Source: Ferruginibacter sp. (GTDB lineage Bacteria > Bacteroidota > Bacteroidia > Chitinophagales > Chitinophagaceae). From it: a DNA stretch of 64,000 bases. Shown here piece after piece: positions 7,336-16,800 of the stretch. The stretch spans positions 39,034 through 103,033 of the forward strand of contig NZ_JAQBNR010000064.1 of NCBI RefSeq assembly GCF_028288465.1. The letters are read 5' to 3'. The first letter of the stretch is position 1. The number at the start of each line of letters is the position of its first letter. The notes beneath the pieces were generated by a model that had not been told where the DNA came from, made no database searches, and saw nothing but the letters and a program-made list of their open reading frames with translations. The translations under genes and the position numbers were made by a program.

Positions 7336-8379
7336 ATGACAGCAACTAAACAAAACATACGTCACCTGGGGTTGGAGGAATTAGCTAAATATTTTGAACG
7401 TATCGGCGAAAAGAAGTTCCGTACTAAACAAGTGTATGAATGGATATGGAAAAAAGGTGCGCAAAGTTTCGAGGAGATGACAGACCTGTCAAAAGATTTG
7501 CGGTTAAAAATGACCGAAAATTTTACTATGCCGGCGCTCTCGGTAAATGCTACGCAATTCAGTAGTGATGGTACTGTCAAGTCGCGTTTTATGACTTTTG
7601 ACGGCCATATGATTGAAGGAGTATTGATCCCTACTGAAAAACGAAATACGGCCTGCGTTTCGTCACAAATTGGCTGTAGTTTAAGTTGTAAGTTTTGTGC
7701 TACTGGAACAATGGAGCGAAAAAGAAACCTTGACTATGATGAAATATATAACCAGGTGGCTTTACTGAATCAGCAAAGTGAAAAGACATTTGATAAGAAA
7801 CTATCGAATGTAGTGTTCATGGGCATGGGGGAACCTTTACTGAATTATAAAAATGTTTTAAAAGCCATCGACCGGTTGATTGCCAATGATGGGATGGCGA
7901 TGAGCCCCAAGCGAATTACGGTTTCCACGGCTGGTGTTTCCAAAATGATCAAACAACTTGGAGATGACAAAGTACGTTTTAACCTGGCGCTTTCTTTACA
8001 CGCCGCCGATGATAAAAAGCGCAACCAAATAATGCCCATCAATGAAACCAATAATATTGCTGCTTTGGTGGAGGCGCTCAACTATTTTTACGATAAAACG
8101 AAGAACGATATCACTCTGGAATACATTCTCTTTAAAGGTGTAAACGACAGCCAGGAAGATGCCGAAGCGCTGATCAAAATTTATCGCCAGATACCTACCC
8201 ATCTAATCAATGTAATAGAGTACAACCCTATCTCGGGTGCTAAGTTTACTAAACCTGATGAAGATGCTACACAAAGGTTCACCGATTTTCTTGTTAAACA
8301 CAGGGTAAACGTCCGTGTGAGAAGAAGCCGCGGTAAAGATATTGATGCGGCCTGCGGGCAACTTGCCAACAAAGGATAA
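7336..8379 (+). CDS. rlmN: Dual-specificity 23S rRNA/tRNA adenine-C2 methyltransferase RlmN
   Basis: This 347-aa radical SAM enzyme adds a methyl group to C2 of A2503 in 23S rRNA and A37 in some tRNAs. The CxxxCxxC cluster is in QIGCSLSCKFCATGTMER (~residues 112-128). It is followed by FMGMGEPLLNY, the SAM-binding glycine region, and the SLHAADDKKRN block. The methyl-carrying C-terminal cysteine is in DIDAACGQLA (~336-345). Length and order are normal for the family. The gene stands alone with its own promoter, and the start is fixed by that promoter. Confidence 0.97.
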   Translation: MTATKQNIRHLGLEELAKYFERIGEKKFRTKQVYEWIWKKGAQSFEEMTDLSKDLRLKMTENFTMPALSVNATQFSSDGTVKSRFMTFDGHMIEGVLIPTEKRNTACVSSQIGCSLSCKFCATGTMERKRNLDYDEIYNQVALLNQQSEKTFDKKLSNVVFMGMGEPLLNYKNVLKAIDRLIANDGMAMSPKRITVSTAGVSKMIKQLGDDKVRFNLALSLHAADDKKRNQIMPINETNNIAALVEALNYFYDKTKNDITLEYILFKGVNDSQEDAEALIKIYRQIPTHLINVIEYNPISGAKFTKPDEDATQRFTDFLVKHRVNVRVRRSRGKDIDAACGQLANKG

Positions 8380-8547
8380 CAGCTGCAATGTCTGATGGCT
8401 GATTTTGCACGCAAATAAGATCGGTTTTTGAGGCTATGATCTTCATCTTAAACCATCAATGCTTTCCTTTAACATACCATTAAAATTCCTGATTAAACTT
8501 CGGTAGCAGCTGCATGTCTATCCTTTTGTACAAATAAAAAAATAAGT

Positions 8548-9168
8548 ATGAAAAAGATAGCAGCAGGTATGCTGGCTTTGGCCAGTTTTATATTCAGTGC
8601 CGGTGCACAGGAAACTCCAAACATGAAACGCTCTCATCATCCGCACAAGCATGGAATGATGATGCAGGAATTAAATCTTACGGCTGATCAGCAGCAACAG
8701 CTGAAAGCCAGTCGCGACAACTACCAAAAACAATGGCTGGAATTGAATAAAAATGAGAATATTACTGTAAAGGAATCCAGGGATAAAAAAGACGCATTGC
8801 GCAAAGAGCAAAAGGAAAAGATGATGTCCATTTTGACCTCAGAGCAAAAAAACAAACTGGAGCAGCTAAAAAAAGACCATGAGGCAAAGCGTGAAGCATT
8901 GGCAGCTAAACGGCTTGATAAAATGAAAACAAAGCTGAATTTATCCGATGACCAGTTAGCTAAAATCAAATCCGGCAACGAGACCGTACATGCCAAAGCC
9001 AAAGCTATCAGGGAAGATGACCAGTTAAGCCGCACCGAAAAAAAAGAAAAATTGATGGCATTGAAAGCGGAAACACAAACCAATTTAAAAAGCATTTTGA
9101 CGCCTGAACAAATCAGTAAATTAGAAGAGCTAAAGAAAAACCGGATAGAAAAACGGCAGGCAAAATAA
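8548..9168 (+). CDS. Periplasmic Spy/CpxP-like protein with LTxxQ repeats
   Basis: The 206-aa product has a signal peptide (MKKIAAGMLALASFIFSAGAQ) and a short His-rich patch (RSHHPHKHGMMM). The rest is a highly charged, all-helical body. LTxxQ motifs occur at LTADQQ, LTSEQK, LSDDQL and LTPEQI, so two LTxxQ pairs are arranged in tandem. The family includes Spy (periplasmic chaperone) and CpxP/ZraP-like proteins, some of which bind metal. The His-rich patch leaves metal binding possible. It is a single gene followed by a terminator. Confidence 0.75.
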   Translation: MKKIAAGMLALASFIFSAGAQETPNMKRSHHPHKHGMMMQELNLTADQQQQLKASRDNYQKQWLELNKNENITVKESRDKKDALRKEQKEKMMSILTSEQKNKLEQLKKDHEAKREALAAKRLDKMKTKLNLSDDQLAKIKSGNETVHAKAKAIREDDQLSRTEKKEKLMALKAETQTNLKSILTPEQISKLEELKKNRIEKRQAK

Positions 9169-9195
9169 TCAACCTTACTCCCTCTGAAAACATCG

Positions 9196-9220
9196 GCGCA
9201 ACCAAAAGTTGCGCTTTTTA
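9196..9220 (+). terminator. Rho-independent terminator after the Spy-like gene
   Basis: GCGCAAC (9196-9202) pairs with GTTGCGC (9208-9214) across a 5-nt CAAAA loop, and a T-run follows. Confidence 0.85.
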
Positions 9221-9369
9221 TTGCTGCTTCCGCGAAGGAAGCATTTTGGCGCCATTTACCTAAGTTAGAGGGTTATTTAAAGAATCTCCTTCTATTACTT
9301 TAAAATATTAAACTGAATTTGGAACCTGGCATTTGCGGTACGAGGCTACAGACTCATCCTGATTTTTAA

Positions 9370-9399
9370 CTTGGGGGCAAGGGCTTTTCCTTATCTTTG
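9370..9399 (+). promoter_or_regulatory. Promoter of the pseudouridine synthase pair (-33 CTTG, -7 TATCTTTG)
   Basis: CTTG (9370-9373), an 18-nt spacer and a perfect TATCTTTG box (9392-9399) lie 41 bp before the ATG at 9441. A short leader is expected. Confidence 0.6.
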
Positions 9400-9440
9400 T
9401 ACTTCATTCCTGTTGAAATAACAGTAAAAATCTACATAAT

Positions 9441-10580
9441 ATGAGTCAGGCACACTTCCAGCAATTTGTTGCTAAAAAAAAGAACAGTGTAATTAAAGAA
9501 GAATTCAAGCAGGCTAAAAAGAAGGCAAAAAAAGAACGTGCGATCGCCATCGACAAACGTTTTGAAGAAAAAAGAAGACTAAAAGCCGCAGCCAGAAATG
9601 CTCCAATAGAAACTCCGGCATCCACAAAAAAAACTGCGGGTGCTGCCGGTACAAAAACCAATCAGCATAGAAAAGAAGAGAAGATCGCTTCAATTGAAAA
9701 TAATTTTGAGCAAGCTGTAAAAATAGCAGGTATAAAAAAGGAATATGCGCCTCCTGTTGTCAAAGCGCCTGTTAAAACCGTTGGTGGCAAACCCGCTGCC
9801 GTCAGCACTGCTTTAATGCCGCTCAATAAATTTTTAGCTCACTGCGGCGTGTGCAGCAGAAGAGATGCTGTAACCCTTATAAAAGATGGAAAAGTAAAAG
9901 TAAACGATACAGTGGTGATTGAACCGGCTTTTAAAGTTTCTGAGAGGGATGATGTAAAATTCAACGGCAAAAAGTTATTTGTCAGCAAAAACCTGGTGTA
10001 CATTTTACTGAATAAGCCCAAGGATTACATCACTACAACAGACGATCCGCAGGGAAGAAAAACGGTGTTGCAACTTACTAAAATGGCTACAACAGAAAGA
10101 ATCTATCCGGTTGGACGACTGGACAGAAATACGTCTGGTGTTTTATTGCTCACCAACGATGGCGAATTGACGCAAAAACTCTCTCACCCCAGCTATAATA
10201 TTACCAAAGTATATGAAGCAAGGTTGGATAAAAATCTTACCAGGGCAGATTTTGACAAGATATTAAATGGGGTCAAATTAGAGGATGGCGAAATAAAGGC
10301 CGATTCTTTAGCTTATGCAGATGCCAAAGATAAATCGATTATTGGTATTGAAATACACAGCGGCCGCAACCGAATTGTACGCCGCATTTTCGAACATCTT
10401 GGCTATGATGTAAAAGCGCTTGACCGGGTAATGTATGCCACCCTCACAAAGAAAAACGTTGAACGCGGCAAATGGCGTTTTTTAAGCGAGAAAGAAGTGC
10501 GTTTATTAAAGTACCTGAATGCATCGCACAAAAAGATTATTCCTGCTAAACCTTTATCCAACAGTATTGCTGATGACTAA
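9441..10580 (+). CDS. RsuA/RluB/E/F-family 23S/16S rRNA pseudouridine synthase with basic N-terminal extension
   Basis: The 379-aa protein has a ~120-residue lysine/alanine-rich, low-complexity N-terminus. After it come an S4 RNA-binding domain (MPLNKFLAHCGVCSRRDAV, ~128-146) and the RsuA-type catalytic domain, with the key Asp in PVGRLDRNTSGVLLLTNDG (~222-240). GRNRIVRRIFEHLGYDV closes the fold. The order S4 then catalytic domain points to RluB. The basic extension is common in Bacteroidota homologues and probably adds RNA contacts. The last 8 bp overlap the next gene, also a pseudouridine synthase, so the two are translated together. Confidence 0.9.
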   Translation: MSQAHFQQFVAKKKNSVIKEEFKQAKKKAKKERAIAIDKRFEEKRRLKAAARNAPIETPASTKKTAGAAGTKTNQHRKEEKIASIENNFEQAVKIAGIKKEYAPPVVKAPVKTVGGKPAAVSTALMPLNKFLAHCGVCSRRDAVTLIKDGKVKVNDTVVIEPAFKVSERDDVKFNGKKLFVSKNLVYILLNKPKDYITTTDDPQGRKTVLQLTKMATTERIYPVGRLDRNTSGVLLLTNDGELTQKLSHPSYNITKVYEARLDKNLTRADFDKILNGVKLEDGEIKADSLAYADAKDKSIIGIEIHSGRNRIVRRIFEHLGYDVKALDRVMYATLTKKNVERGKWRFLSEKEVRLLKYLNASHKKIIPAKPLSNSIADD

Positions 10581-11364
10581 CGAAAATATATCTGGCAAAG
10601 AAAAGCAATCAACCGTTTCAACAAAACCGGCATCCGCAGGTTTATTGAAAGATTTAAGCGCAATTACGCTGTTTGAAAACGATCATTTTATTGCGTTGAA
10701 TAAACCAGCTGGTGTACTTTCCATTCCTGACAGGATGCAATCTGAAGCTTCCCTAAAAGACAGGCTGATAGAAAAATACGGCAGTATATTCACCATACAT
10801 AGATTGGACCGGGAAACCAGTGGCATTATTCTGTTTGCCAAAGATGCCGAAACACATAAATACTTTTCAAAGCTGTTTGAAGAAAAGGCGATGGAAAAAT
10901 TTTACCTCGGTTTGGTACATGGATTACCTGCTGGCAAAACAGGTAAAATTGAAGCGTCCATTATGGAGCATCCTGTTTTTAAAGGCCAGATGGTAGTAAA
11001 TAAAAATGGCAAGCCTTCTTTAACGGAATATGAAGTGCAGGAAAACTTAGGGAAATATTCCCTCGTAAAATTTCAACTGCATACCGGCCGTACCCACCAG
11101 ATAAGAGTGCATTCAAAAAATATGGGCCATCCAATTGTATGCGATCCTTTGTATGGTGATGGTAAGCCAGTCATGCTTTCCGACATCAAAAAGAAATTTA
11201 AATTGAGCAAGCACGACCAGGAAGAACGGCCCATGCTGAACAGGGTGGCGCTGCATAGTTACGAATTGAAATTTACGGATGAACAGGGCAAAGCATTTGA
11301 CCTTGTTGCAGAATTGCCGAAGGATATGCGGGCATTGATACAGCAACTTAAAAAAAACAGATAA
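10573..11364 (+). CDS. RluA-family pseudouridine synthase
   Basis: The catalytic Asp lies in FTIHRLDRETSGIILFAKDA (~residues 74-93), after HFIALNKPAGVLSIPDR. QLHTGRTHQIRVH and HPIVCDPLYG complete the RluA signature. The start at ATG 10573 overlaps the upstream stop in ATGACTAA, which favours it over the longer frame from 10519. It gives 263 aa, a typical length without an S4 domain. Target uridine (23S rRNA or tRNA) cannot be told from sequence. It forms a two-gene operon with the RluB-like gene. Confidence 0.9.
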   Translation: MTNENISGKEKQSTVSTKPASAGLLKDLSAITLFENDHFIALNKPAGVLSIPDRMQSEASLKDRLIEKYGSIFTIHRLDRETSGIILFAKDAETHKYFSKLFEEKAMEKFYLGLVHGLPAGKTGKIEASIMEHPVFKGQMVVNKNGKPSLTEYEVQENLGKYSLVKFQLHTGRTHQIRVHSKNMGHPIVCDPLYGDGKPVMLSDIKKKFKLSKHDQEERPMLNRVALHSYELKFTDEQGKAFDLVAELPKDMRALIQQLKKNR

Positions 11365-11415
11365 TAGTAAGAGCCCCTTTCCAGTGGCCCTTACTATATA
11401 AATAAAAACTAAAAC

Positions 11416-12054
11416 TTAGTTTAAGTCAGGTTGTGGAGTATAACGCAAGTAAGGCTTAATTTCTTCAACTCCTTTCGGAAATTTCTTGATCGCGTCAGCA
11501 GTGCTGATAGATGGAACCACAATTACATTTTCGCCCTGTTTCCAGTTGGCAGGTGTTGCTACACTGTAGTTGGCAGTTAATTGAAGGGAATCGATTACTC
11601 TTAAGACTTCAACAAAGTTTCTGCCCGTAGATGCAGGGTAAGTAATAATCAATTTAACCGTTTTATCGGGTGCAATAATCACCAGTGACCTCACTGTAGC
11701 GGTAGCAGAAGCATTGGGGTGTATAAAATCATACAACTCAGAAACCTTGCGGTCATCATCTGCAATAATGGGAAACTCTACCGATACGTGCTGCGTTTCG
11801 TTTATATCGCCAATCCAACCTAAATGCTTGTCCACAGGATCAACGCTTAAAGCGAGCACTTTTACATTACGTTTATCAAATTCACTTTTTAAAGCTGCGG
11901 TACGGCCCAGTTCAGTGGTACAAACCGGTGTATAATCGGCCGGGTGAGAAAATAAAATACCCCAGGAATCGCCCAGGTAATCATAAAAATTAATTTCACC
12001 GAGAGATGTTTTTGCTGTAAAATTGGGGGCTGTATCCCCTAAACGTAGGCTCAT
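11416..12054 (-). CDS. 1-Cys peroxiredoxin (Prx6 type)
   Basis: The 212-aa AhpC/TSA-fold protein has the peroxidatic cysteine in HPADYTPVCTTELGR (~residues 37-51). The long C-terminal arm with PANWKQGENVIVVPS is typical of the Prx6 group, which reduces peroxides in the cytoplasm. No resolving cysteine is seen. The frame is open 16 codons further, but ATG 12054 (MSLRLGDTAPNF) matches the family N-terminus and lies 19 bp after a perfect -7 box. The gene is divergent from an Rrf2 regulator. A palindrome covers its -33 region, so repression by that regulator, relieved under oxidative stress, is likely. Confidence 0.92.
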   Translation of the reverse strand: MSLRLGDTAPNFTAKTSLGEINFYDYLGDSWGILFSHPADYTPVCTTELGRTAALKSEFDKRNVKVLALSVDPVDKHLGWIGDINETQHVSVEFPIIADDDRKVSELYDFIHPNASATATVRSLVIIAPDKTVKLIITYPASTGRNFVEVLRVIDSLQLTANYSVATPANWKQGENVIVVPSISTADAIKKFPKGVEEIKPYLRYTPQPDLN

Positions 12055-12073
12055 AATAAATAATTTTAGGGTA

Positions 12074-12117
12074 CAAATATACAATAATAGTCTATCAATC
12101 AAGTAGACTTAATTTTG
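12074..12117. promoter_or_regulatory. Divergent prx/rrf2 promoters sharing one palindromic operator
   Basis: A palindrome AGTCTA-n9-TAGACT occupies 12089-12109. For the minus-strand peroxiredoxin gene, the -7 box TATATTTG is at 12074-12081, and a CTTG -33 box lies inside the palindrome with an 18-nt spacer. For the plus-strand rrf2 gene, a perfect -7 box TAATTTTG (12110-12117) abuts the palindrome's right arm. One bound dimer would block both promoters. The -7 boxes are direct observations; assigning the site to the Rrf2 protein is inference. Confidence 0.7.
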
Positions 12118-12153
12118 TTTTTTTATTTTTTTTATTTTAGGTACCTTTCTTCC

Positions 12154-12591
12154 ATGTTATCAAAAAAAACCCAATATGCGCTTAAGGCGCTCGGTTACCT
12201 GGCTGGCAGATATGGCGAGGGGCCAGTATTAATTTCAGATATTTCGAAGAAGAAAAAGATTCCGATTAAGTTTCTGGAAACAATATTGCTGGAGCTTAAA
12301 CAGGCAGGTGTACTGGAGAGCAAAAAAGGGAAAGGCGGCGGTTACTACCTGGTTGAATCTCCCAAAAAAACCACCCTTGCCCAGGCTATCAGGTTGGTGG
12401 GTGGCCCGATTGCGATGTTGCCCTGCGTGAGCATTAATTTTTATGAAAAATGCAAAGATTGTGATGAAGCTACCTGTGGGTTAAATAAAGCCATGAAAAT
12501 TACACGGGACGCTACACTGAAAATTCTGGAAAAGAAAACATTGGTTGAATTAATAGATAGAGCCGATCCCCCATCCGCTAAAGGAGGGTAA
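12154..12591 (+). CDS. Rrf2-family transcriptional regulator with four-cysteine cluster
   Basis: The 145-aa winged-helix regulator begins MLSKKTQYALKALGYLA. The recognition helix region is PIKFLETILLELKQAGV, and the wing is SKKGKGGGYYL. The Rrf2 cysteine region (~residues 96-113) reads C-x8-C-x2-C-x4-C, instead of the CX5CX5C of IscR, so it could hold a Fe-S cluster or a thiol switch. I start it at ATG 12154, because upstream codons in this frame are poly-T and unlike the family. It is divergent from a 1-Cys peroxiredoxin and likely controls it and itself through the shared palindrome. Confidence 0.9.
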   Translation: MLSKKTQYALKALGYLAGRYGEGPVLISDISKKKKIPIKFLETILLELKQAGVLESKKGKGGGYYLVESPKKTTLAQAIRLVGGPIAMLPCVSINFYEKCKDCDEATCGLNKAMKITRDATLKILEKKTLVELIDRADPPSAKGG

Positions 12592-12660
12592 TTTGTGCGT
12601 TTGATATTGTTATTGCAAAGCCACGATTCATCTCATTCGTGATTAAATTCCTGCGATCAA

Positions 12661-13809
12661 TTAACCCGAAGAAGCACGTTTCAACTTCAATTTTCCAAAG
12701 CGGTTTTTCACGTCATCAATGGCTTTATACAGGTCATTTTTACGTTCAATATCGTTGAACAAACTAGCCTGCACCACTTCGTTCGCCAGTTCACTTAAAC
12801 GAACCCCCAATAACCTTACCGGCTTGCCTTTCCGATACAACTTATGAAACAATTCCTTTACCACCGGGATAATTTCATCATCTGCACAGGTTAAGGCAAT
12901 TGACGCCTGCCGGGAAGAAGTCTCAAAATCGGGGTACCGGATTTTTACCGCCACACATCCAGCTACCTTTCCATCCTGGCGTAAATCGAAGGCTATTTTT
13001 TCTGTAAGTCTAACCAGTTCGCTCATTAAAAAAACAAGATCGGTTTTATTTTCATTAAAGGTATTTTCACTGGAGATGGATTTAGCTTCGCGGCAGGCTC
13101 TTACTTCGCTGTTGTGTAATCCAAAACTTTTATTCCATAAGTCCGTGCCCCATTTACCCAATCTTTCTTCCAGTTCTTCTTTCGTTTTAAGACTGATGTC
13201 GTTGATGGTAAAAATGCCCATGGCTTTCAATACCGCATGTGTCTGTTCGCCCACGCCGGGTATTTTATTCACGGGCAGTGAAGATAAAAATTCCTTTTCT
13301 TTTCCGAAGGGAACCTGAAGGTAACCATTTGGCTTAGCCTCATTGGTAGCCATCTTTGCAATCATTTTGTTACTGCCCATTCCAAACGAAATGGGCAGCT
13401 GTGTTTCATCAATGATTTGCTGCCTTAAATCAATCGTCCATTGCAGGGGATTAAAAAAAGTGTCCATTCCGGTAAGGTCTAAATAAAATTCATCTACCGA
13501 TGCTTTTTCAAATAAAGGTGCTTTGGAAGCAATAATATTCGTTACCCAGCGGCTAAATTTGCTGTAGTCGCTATAACTCCCTTTCACTGCAATAGCCTGG
13601 GGACAAAGTTGCAATGCCTTTTTTGATGGCATGCCCGAATGAATACCAAACCTACGGGCCTCATAACTGCAAGAAGAAACTACTCCCCTTTCCGCACCAC
13701 CAACAAAAACCGGCTTGCCTTTCAGCGCAGGGTTATTCAATATCTCTACCGAAACAAAAAATGAATCGAGATCAAAATGAGCTATGATGCGTTGCGGAGA
13801 TGTTTTCAC
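12661..13809 (-). CDS. dinB: DNA polymerase IV (Y-family)
   Basis: The 382-aa protein has the Y-family palm motif IIAHFDLDSFFVSVE (~8-22), with catalytic Asp and the F steric gate region. KASVDEFYLDLTG (~102-114) holds the second acidic pair. The helix-hairpin-helix is at NKIPGVGEQTH, and the little-finger domain follows. QASLF near the C-terminus (~residues 353-357) fits the beta-clamp binding pentapeptide. It copies across damaged bases with low fidelity. No LexA box or SOS partner is visible nearby. It is a monocistronic gene. Confidence 0.96.
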   Translation of the reverse strand: MKTSPQRIIAHFDLDSFFVSVEILNNPALKGKPVFVGGAERGVVSSCSYEARRFGIHSGMPSKKALQLCPQAIAVKGSYSDYSKFSRWVTNIIASKAPLFEKASVDEFYLDLTGMDTFFNPLQWTIDLRQQIIDETQLPISFGMGSNKMIAKMATNEAKPNGYLQVPFGKEKEFLSSLPVNKIPGVGEQTHAVLKAMGIFTINDISLKTKEELEERLGKWGTDLWNKSFGLHNSEVRACREAKSISSENTFNENKTDLVFLMSELVRLTEKIAFDLRQDGKVAGCVAVKIRYPDFETSSRQASIALTCADDEIIPVVKELFHKLYRKGKPVRLLGVRLSELANEVVQASLFNDIERKNDLYKAIDDVKNRFGKLKLKRASSG

Positions 13810-13865
13810 CAGGTAAATTTACAAAATCAATATCGATTTGTACACCCTGGGAAATACGTTTTGCT

Positions 13866-16800
13866 TTATTTGAAAACTAAATATTTAGATTCAATCTCAA
13901 CTATATCATTAAAGAATTTCTTAAATAGTTTATAATCTTCCGGCTTAATATCGTTCCGGTTCAGACTTACTTTTCTGATAATCTTCAATAAAGTTGGAGT
14001 CCTAATAAATTTTAAACTATAGGTACTGTTTTTAAAACTGAAATTTTTATCAGCCGGACACTCCAGGAGCTTTCTGCCTGAAGGCGCCTGCACTTCAATT
14101 ATTGTTTCGTATACATCCGTATTTTCATAATTCCAATATTCGACCGGATATTCCCTTTTGTCGGCTGATAAGCTCTCAAGCGTTGCTACAACGTCCAGGA
14201 AAGGAATTTTCAGCATTTTCATAGACCCTGCTTCTACTAACTCATTCTTGATAGTATAGGTACTTTTGATTGTTAGAGTATCGCCGTTACCCGCAAGTCC
14301 TGTAAAGGAAACCGTATCCAGTTTGACCGGATTTTTATTGGCATTACTGAGACTTTGTTCAAATGATTCTTTCTGTTTCTCAGCTCCCAAAGATGCATAC
14401 TCGTTTCGCCATGCGCTTACAATTGCTCCACATCTTTTTGTTTCAACATTGAGTTTTGCATCGTTACCAGAAAAGGACAATCTAATTTTTCTTAAAGATT
14501 CATCCCGCATCCTGTTAACAGCAGTCAGTGGCTGTAAAATGGCCTCCGATTTCTGCCCGTGTAGTGGAATAATTAAAGATAAAGCCCCATTTAGATTAGA
14601 TGGTAAACTGCCAAACGGAAGATTGCTATCGGTAAGTTCTATATAATACTCTTTACCATCAACATGGAGCAAACTTATACAATGATTAAATTCCATAGAT
14701 GGCAAGTCCATGTCTTTCATGCCATTATTCCGTGTATCAATTAATACCAACTGTGCATTGATACCAGCTCTTGCAGTAAGCGCCACAAAGAGTGAAGAAA
14801 GATCTTTGCAATCACCCAATTTTGTATTCAGCACTTTTGAAAGATTCTGGGGTACATAGCCGTTTTGCCTGAACGCAACAGAACTGTACCGTATATTGTT
14901 TACGATGTATTCATAGATGCGCTTTGCTTTTGCAAAATTACTTTCAGCAATTTTGTTTCTGAAGATCTCGTTATAGGCAGCCTCCAGCTCGAAATTATCT
15001 TTCAAATCCTGGTAAGATATATCGCTGTACCAGCCTGCAACATCAGCCCATGTTTTAATAGTTGAAATATGGAGTACACTGGCAACGTCATTTAAAGGCG
15101 GCATAAGCGGCTCTGATTTAACTGGCGGCAAATTGTTCAGCTCCCAGGTATATACTTTAAAATCTTCCACCTCTTTTATGACAGGTGATGCAGTATTATT
15201 ACTGAATTTGTAATTTAGCTGCAAGGCTTGGGGCGCTATTAAAATATACCGGGCATTTTGTGAAGGCGCAAAAGAATTAAAAATAAATTTATCCCAGAAA
15301 GCTCTTCCTAACCTGCCGGTTGCATAATTCTGCAACCGATATTTTACATAAATCGCATCACCCGTTTGCAAACCGGTAAACACAGCAGTGCCTTCATTAC
15401 GTTCCGCAGCAACTTTGCTTCCGTTTACTTTTACGACTTCGCATTTCTCCACCAGTATCGACTGTGAATTGCCGCTGGCGAGGTTAACTTCCTTCCAGTT
15501 ATCAATGCCCTTTTGAGTGTTGATTTTTATCACATACGTTATATATTCCTCAGACGCACCTTCATCGTACAAAACAGCTCCTTTTTCATCCAGCAAATAA
15601 GTATAATCGTATCCAGCATCTATTGTGGATTTTTTAATTAGTGCATAAACATCCGTTTCAGGCAACAGCTTATAGAGCTCCAGTTTTTTCGACAAGACAC
15701 TGATTTTTTTTCTTGCATCATAATCGGTGCGGTTGTAGTAAATATCTTTTTTATAACTTTTCAGAGCATCTTCCGTATTGTTCATTTGCTCGTAAATGGA
15801 TGCGATATTATGCCAGTATAACCCAACTGAGGGCGCTAGAGCAATCGCTTTTTGGGCAGCGGCCAGTGCATTGGCGTATTCCCTTTTTTCTATGTAATAA
15901 TTACTAATGCTGGTGATCATTCTGGGATCCTGCAACCCCATGGTATTGATTTTTTTTAAGGTAGCAAGATGGTCAGCGTCCTGCCCCAACTCTTTATATT
16001 CATCCGCCAAATTTTGAATGATGGAAAAATTATAATTGTTTTTGAGGTACAATTCATACACTTTTACTGCCGCTTTGCTATCTTTCTGAACCAGCTTTTT
16101 AACCCTGAACATCATATCGACAAAGGAAACATTTTCGGGGTACCTGGCATACCCTTTTTCCACCAGCTTTAACAGCTCCTCTATTTTGTCAAGCTTTCCC
16201 AGAACAGCTGCTTTTAACTGGATAATATTTTCATCTTCCCCAAATAATGACGTCATCTTTTCTATCACAACATCCGCTTCAGTATATTTTTCAGTGTTGA
16301 TAAGCGTTTGAATTTCCATCTGAAGATTGATGTAACTAAGCGAATCATTTTCTTTCAACCAGTCTATCTCCTGCAACAGAAGTGTTCTGTTTTCACTCTT
16401 TACTGATATCTGCATCAACTCAAATCTCAGCAACGGATCCCCGGACGCAATTTTAAGTGCGTCTTCTATAACAAGCCTAGCTTCTGTTTTTTTTGAATCT
16501 CTGAGATAGGTTTGAGAAAGCAAAATGTAATTTACCAGGTTGAAAGGTTGCTCCTTTATTTTTGTTTCGAAAAACAACTCGGCAAAATGTTTTAATGAAC
16601 CCGTGCTATCTGCGATGGCAGCTTTTATGTAGGGCTGTACAACAGCAGTTGAAGTACAATTTGGCAGCGGTACTGATGCATCATCTGTAAACCGCACAAT
16701 AAAATTCGGCAACGTATTATCTGTATAACCTAACTGCACAAGCACCCGGTTATACCCCTTTTTAAGCTGACACTTTTTTTTGTAATAGTCTAACTCTGTT

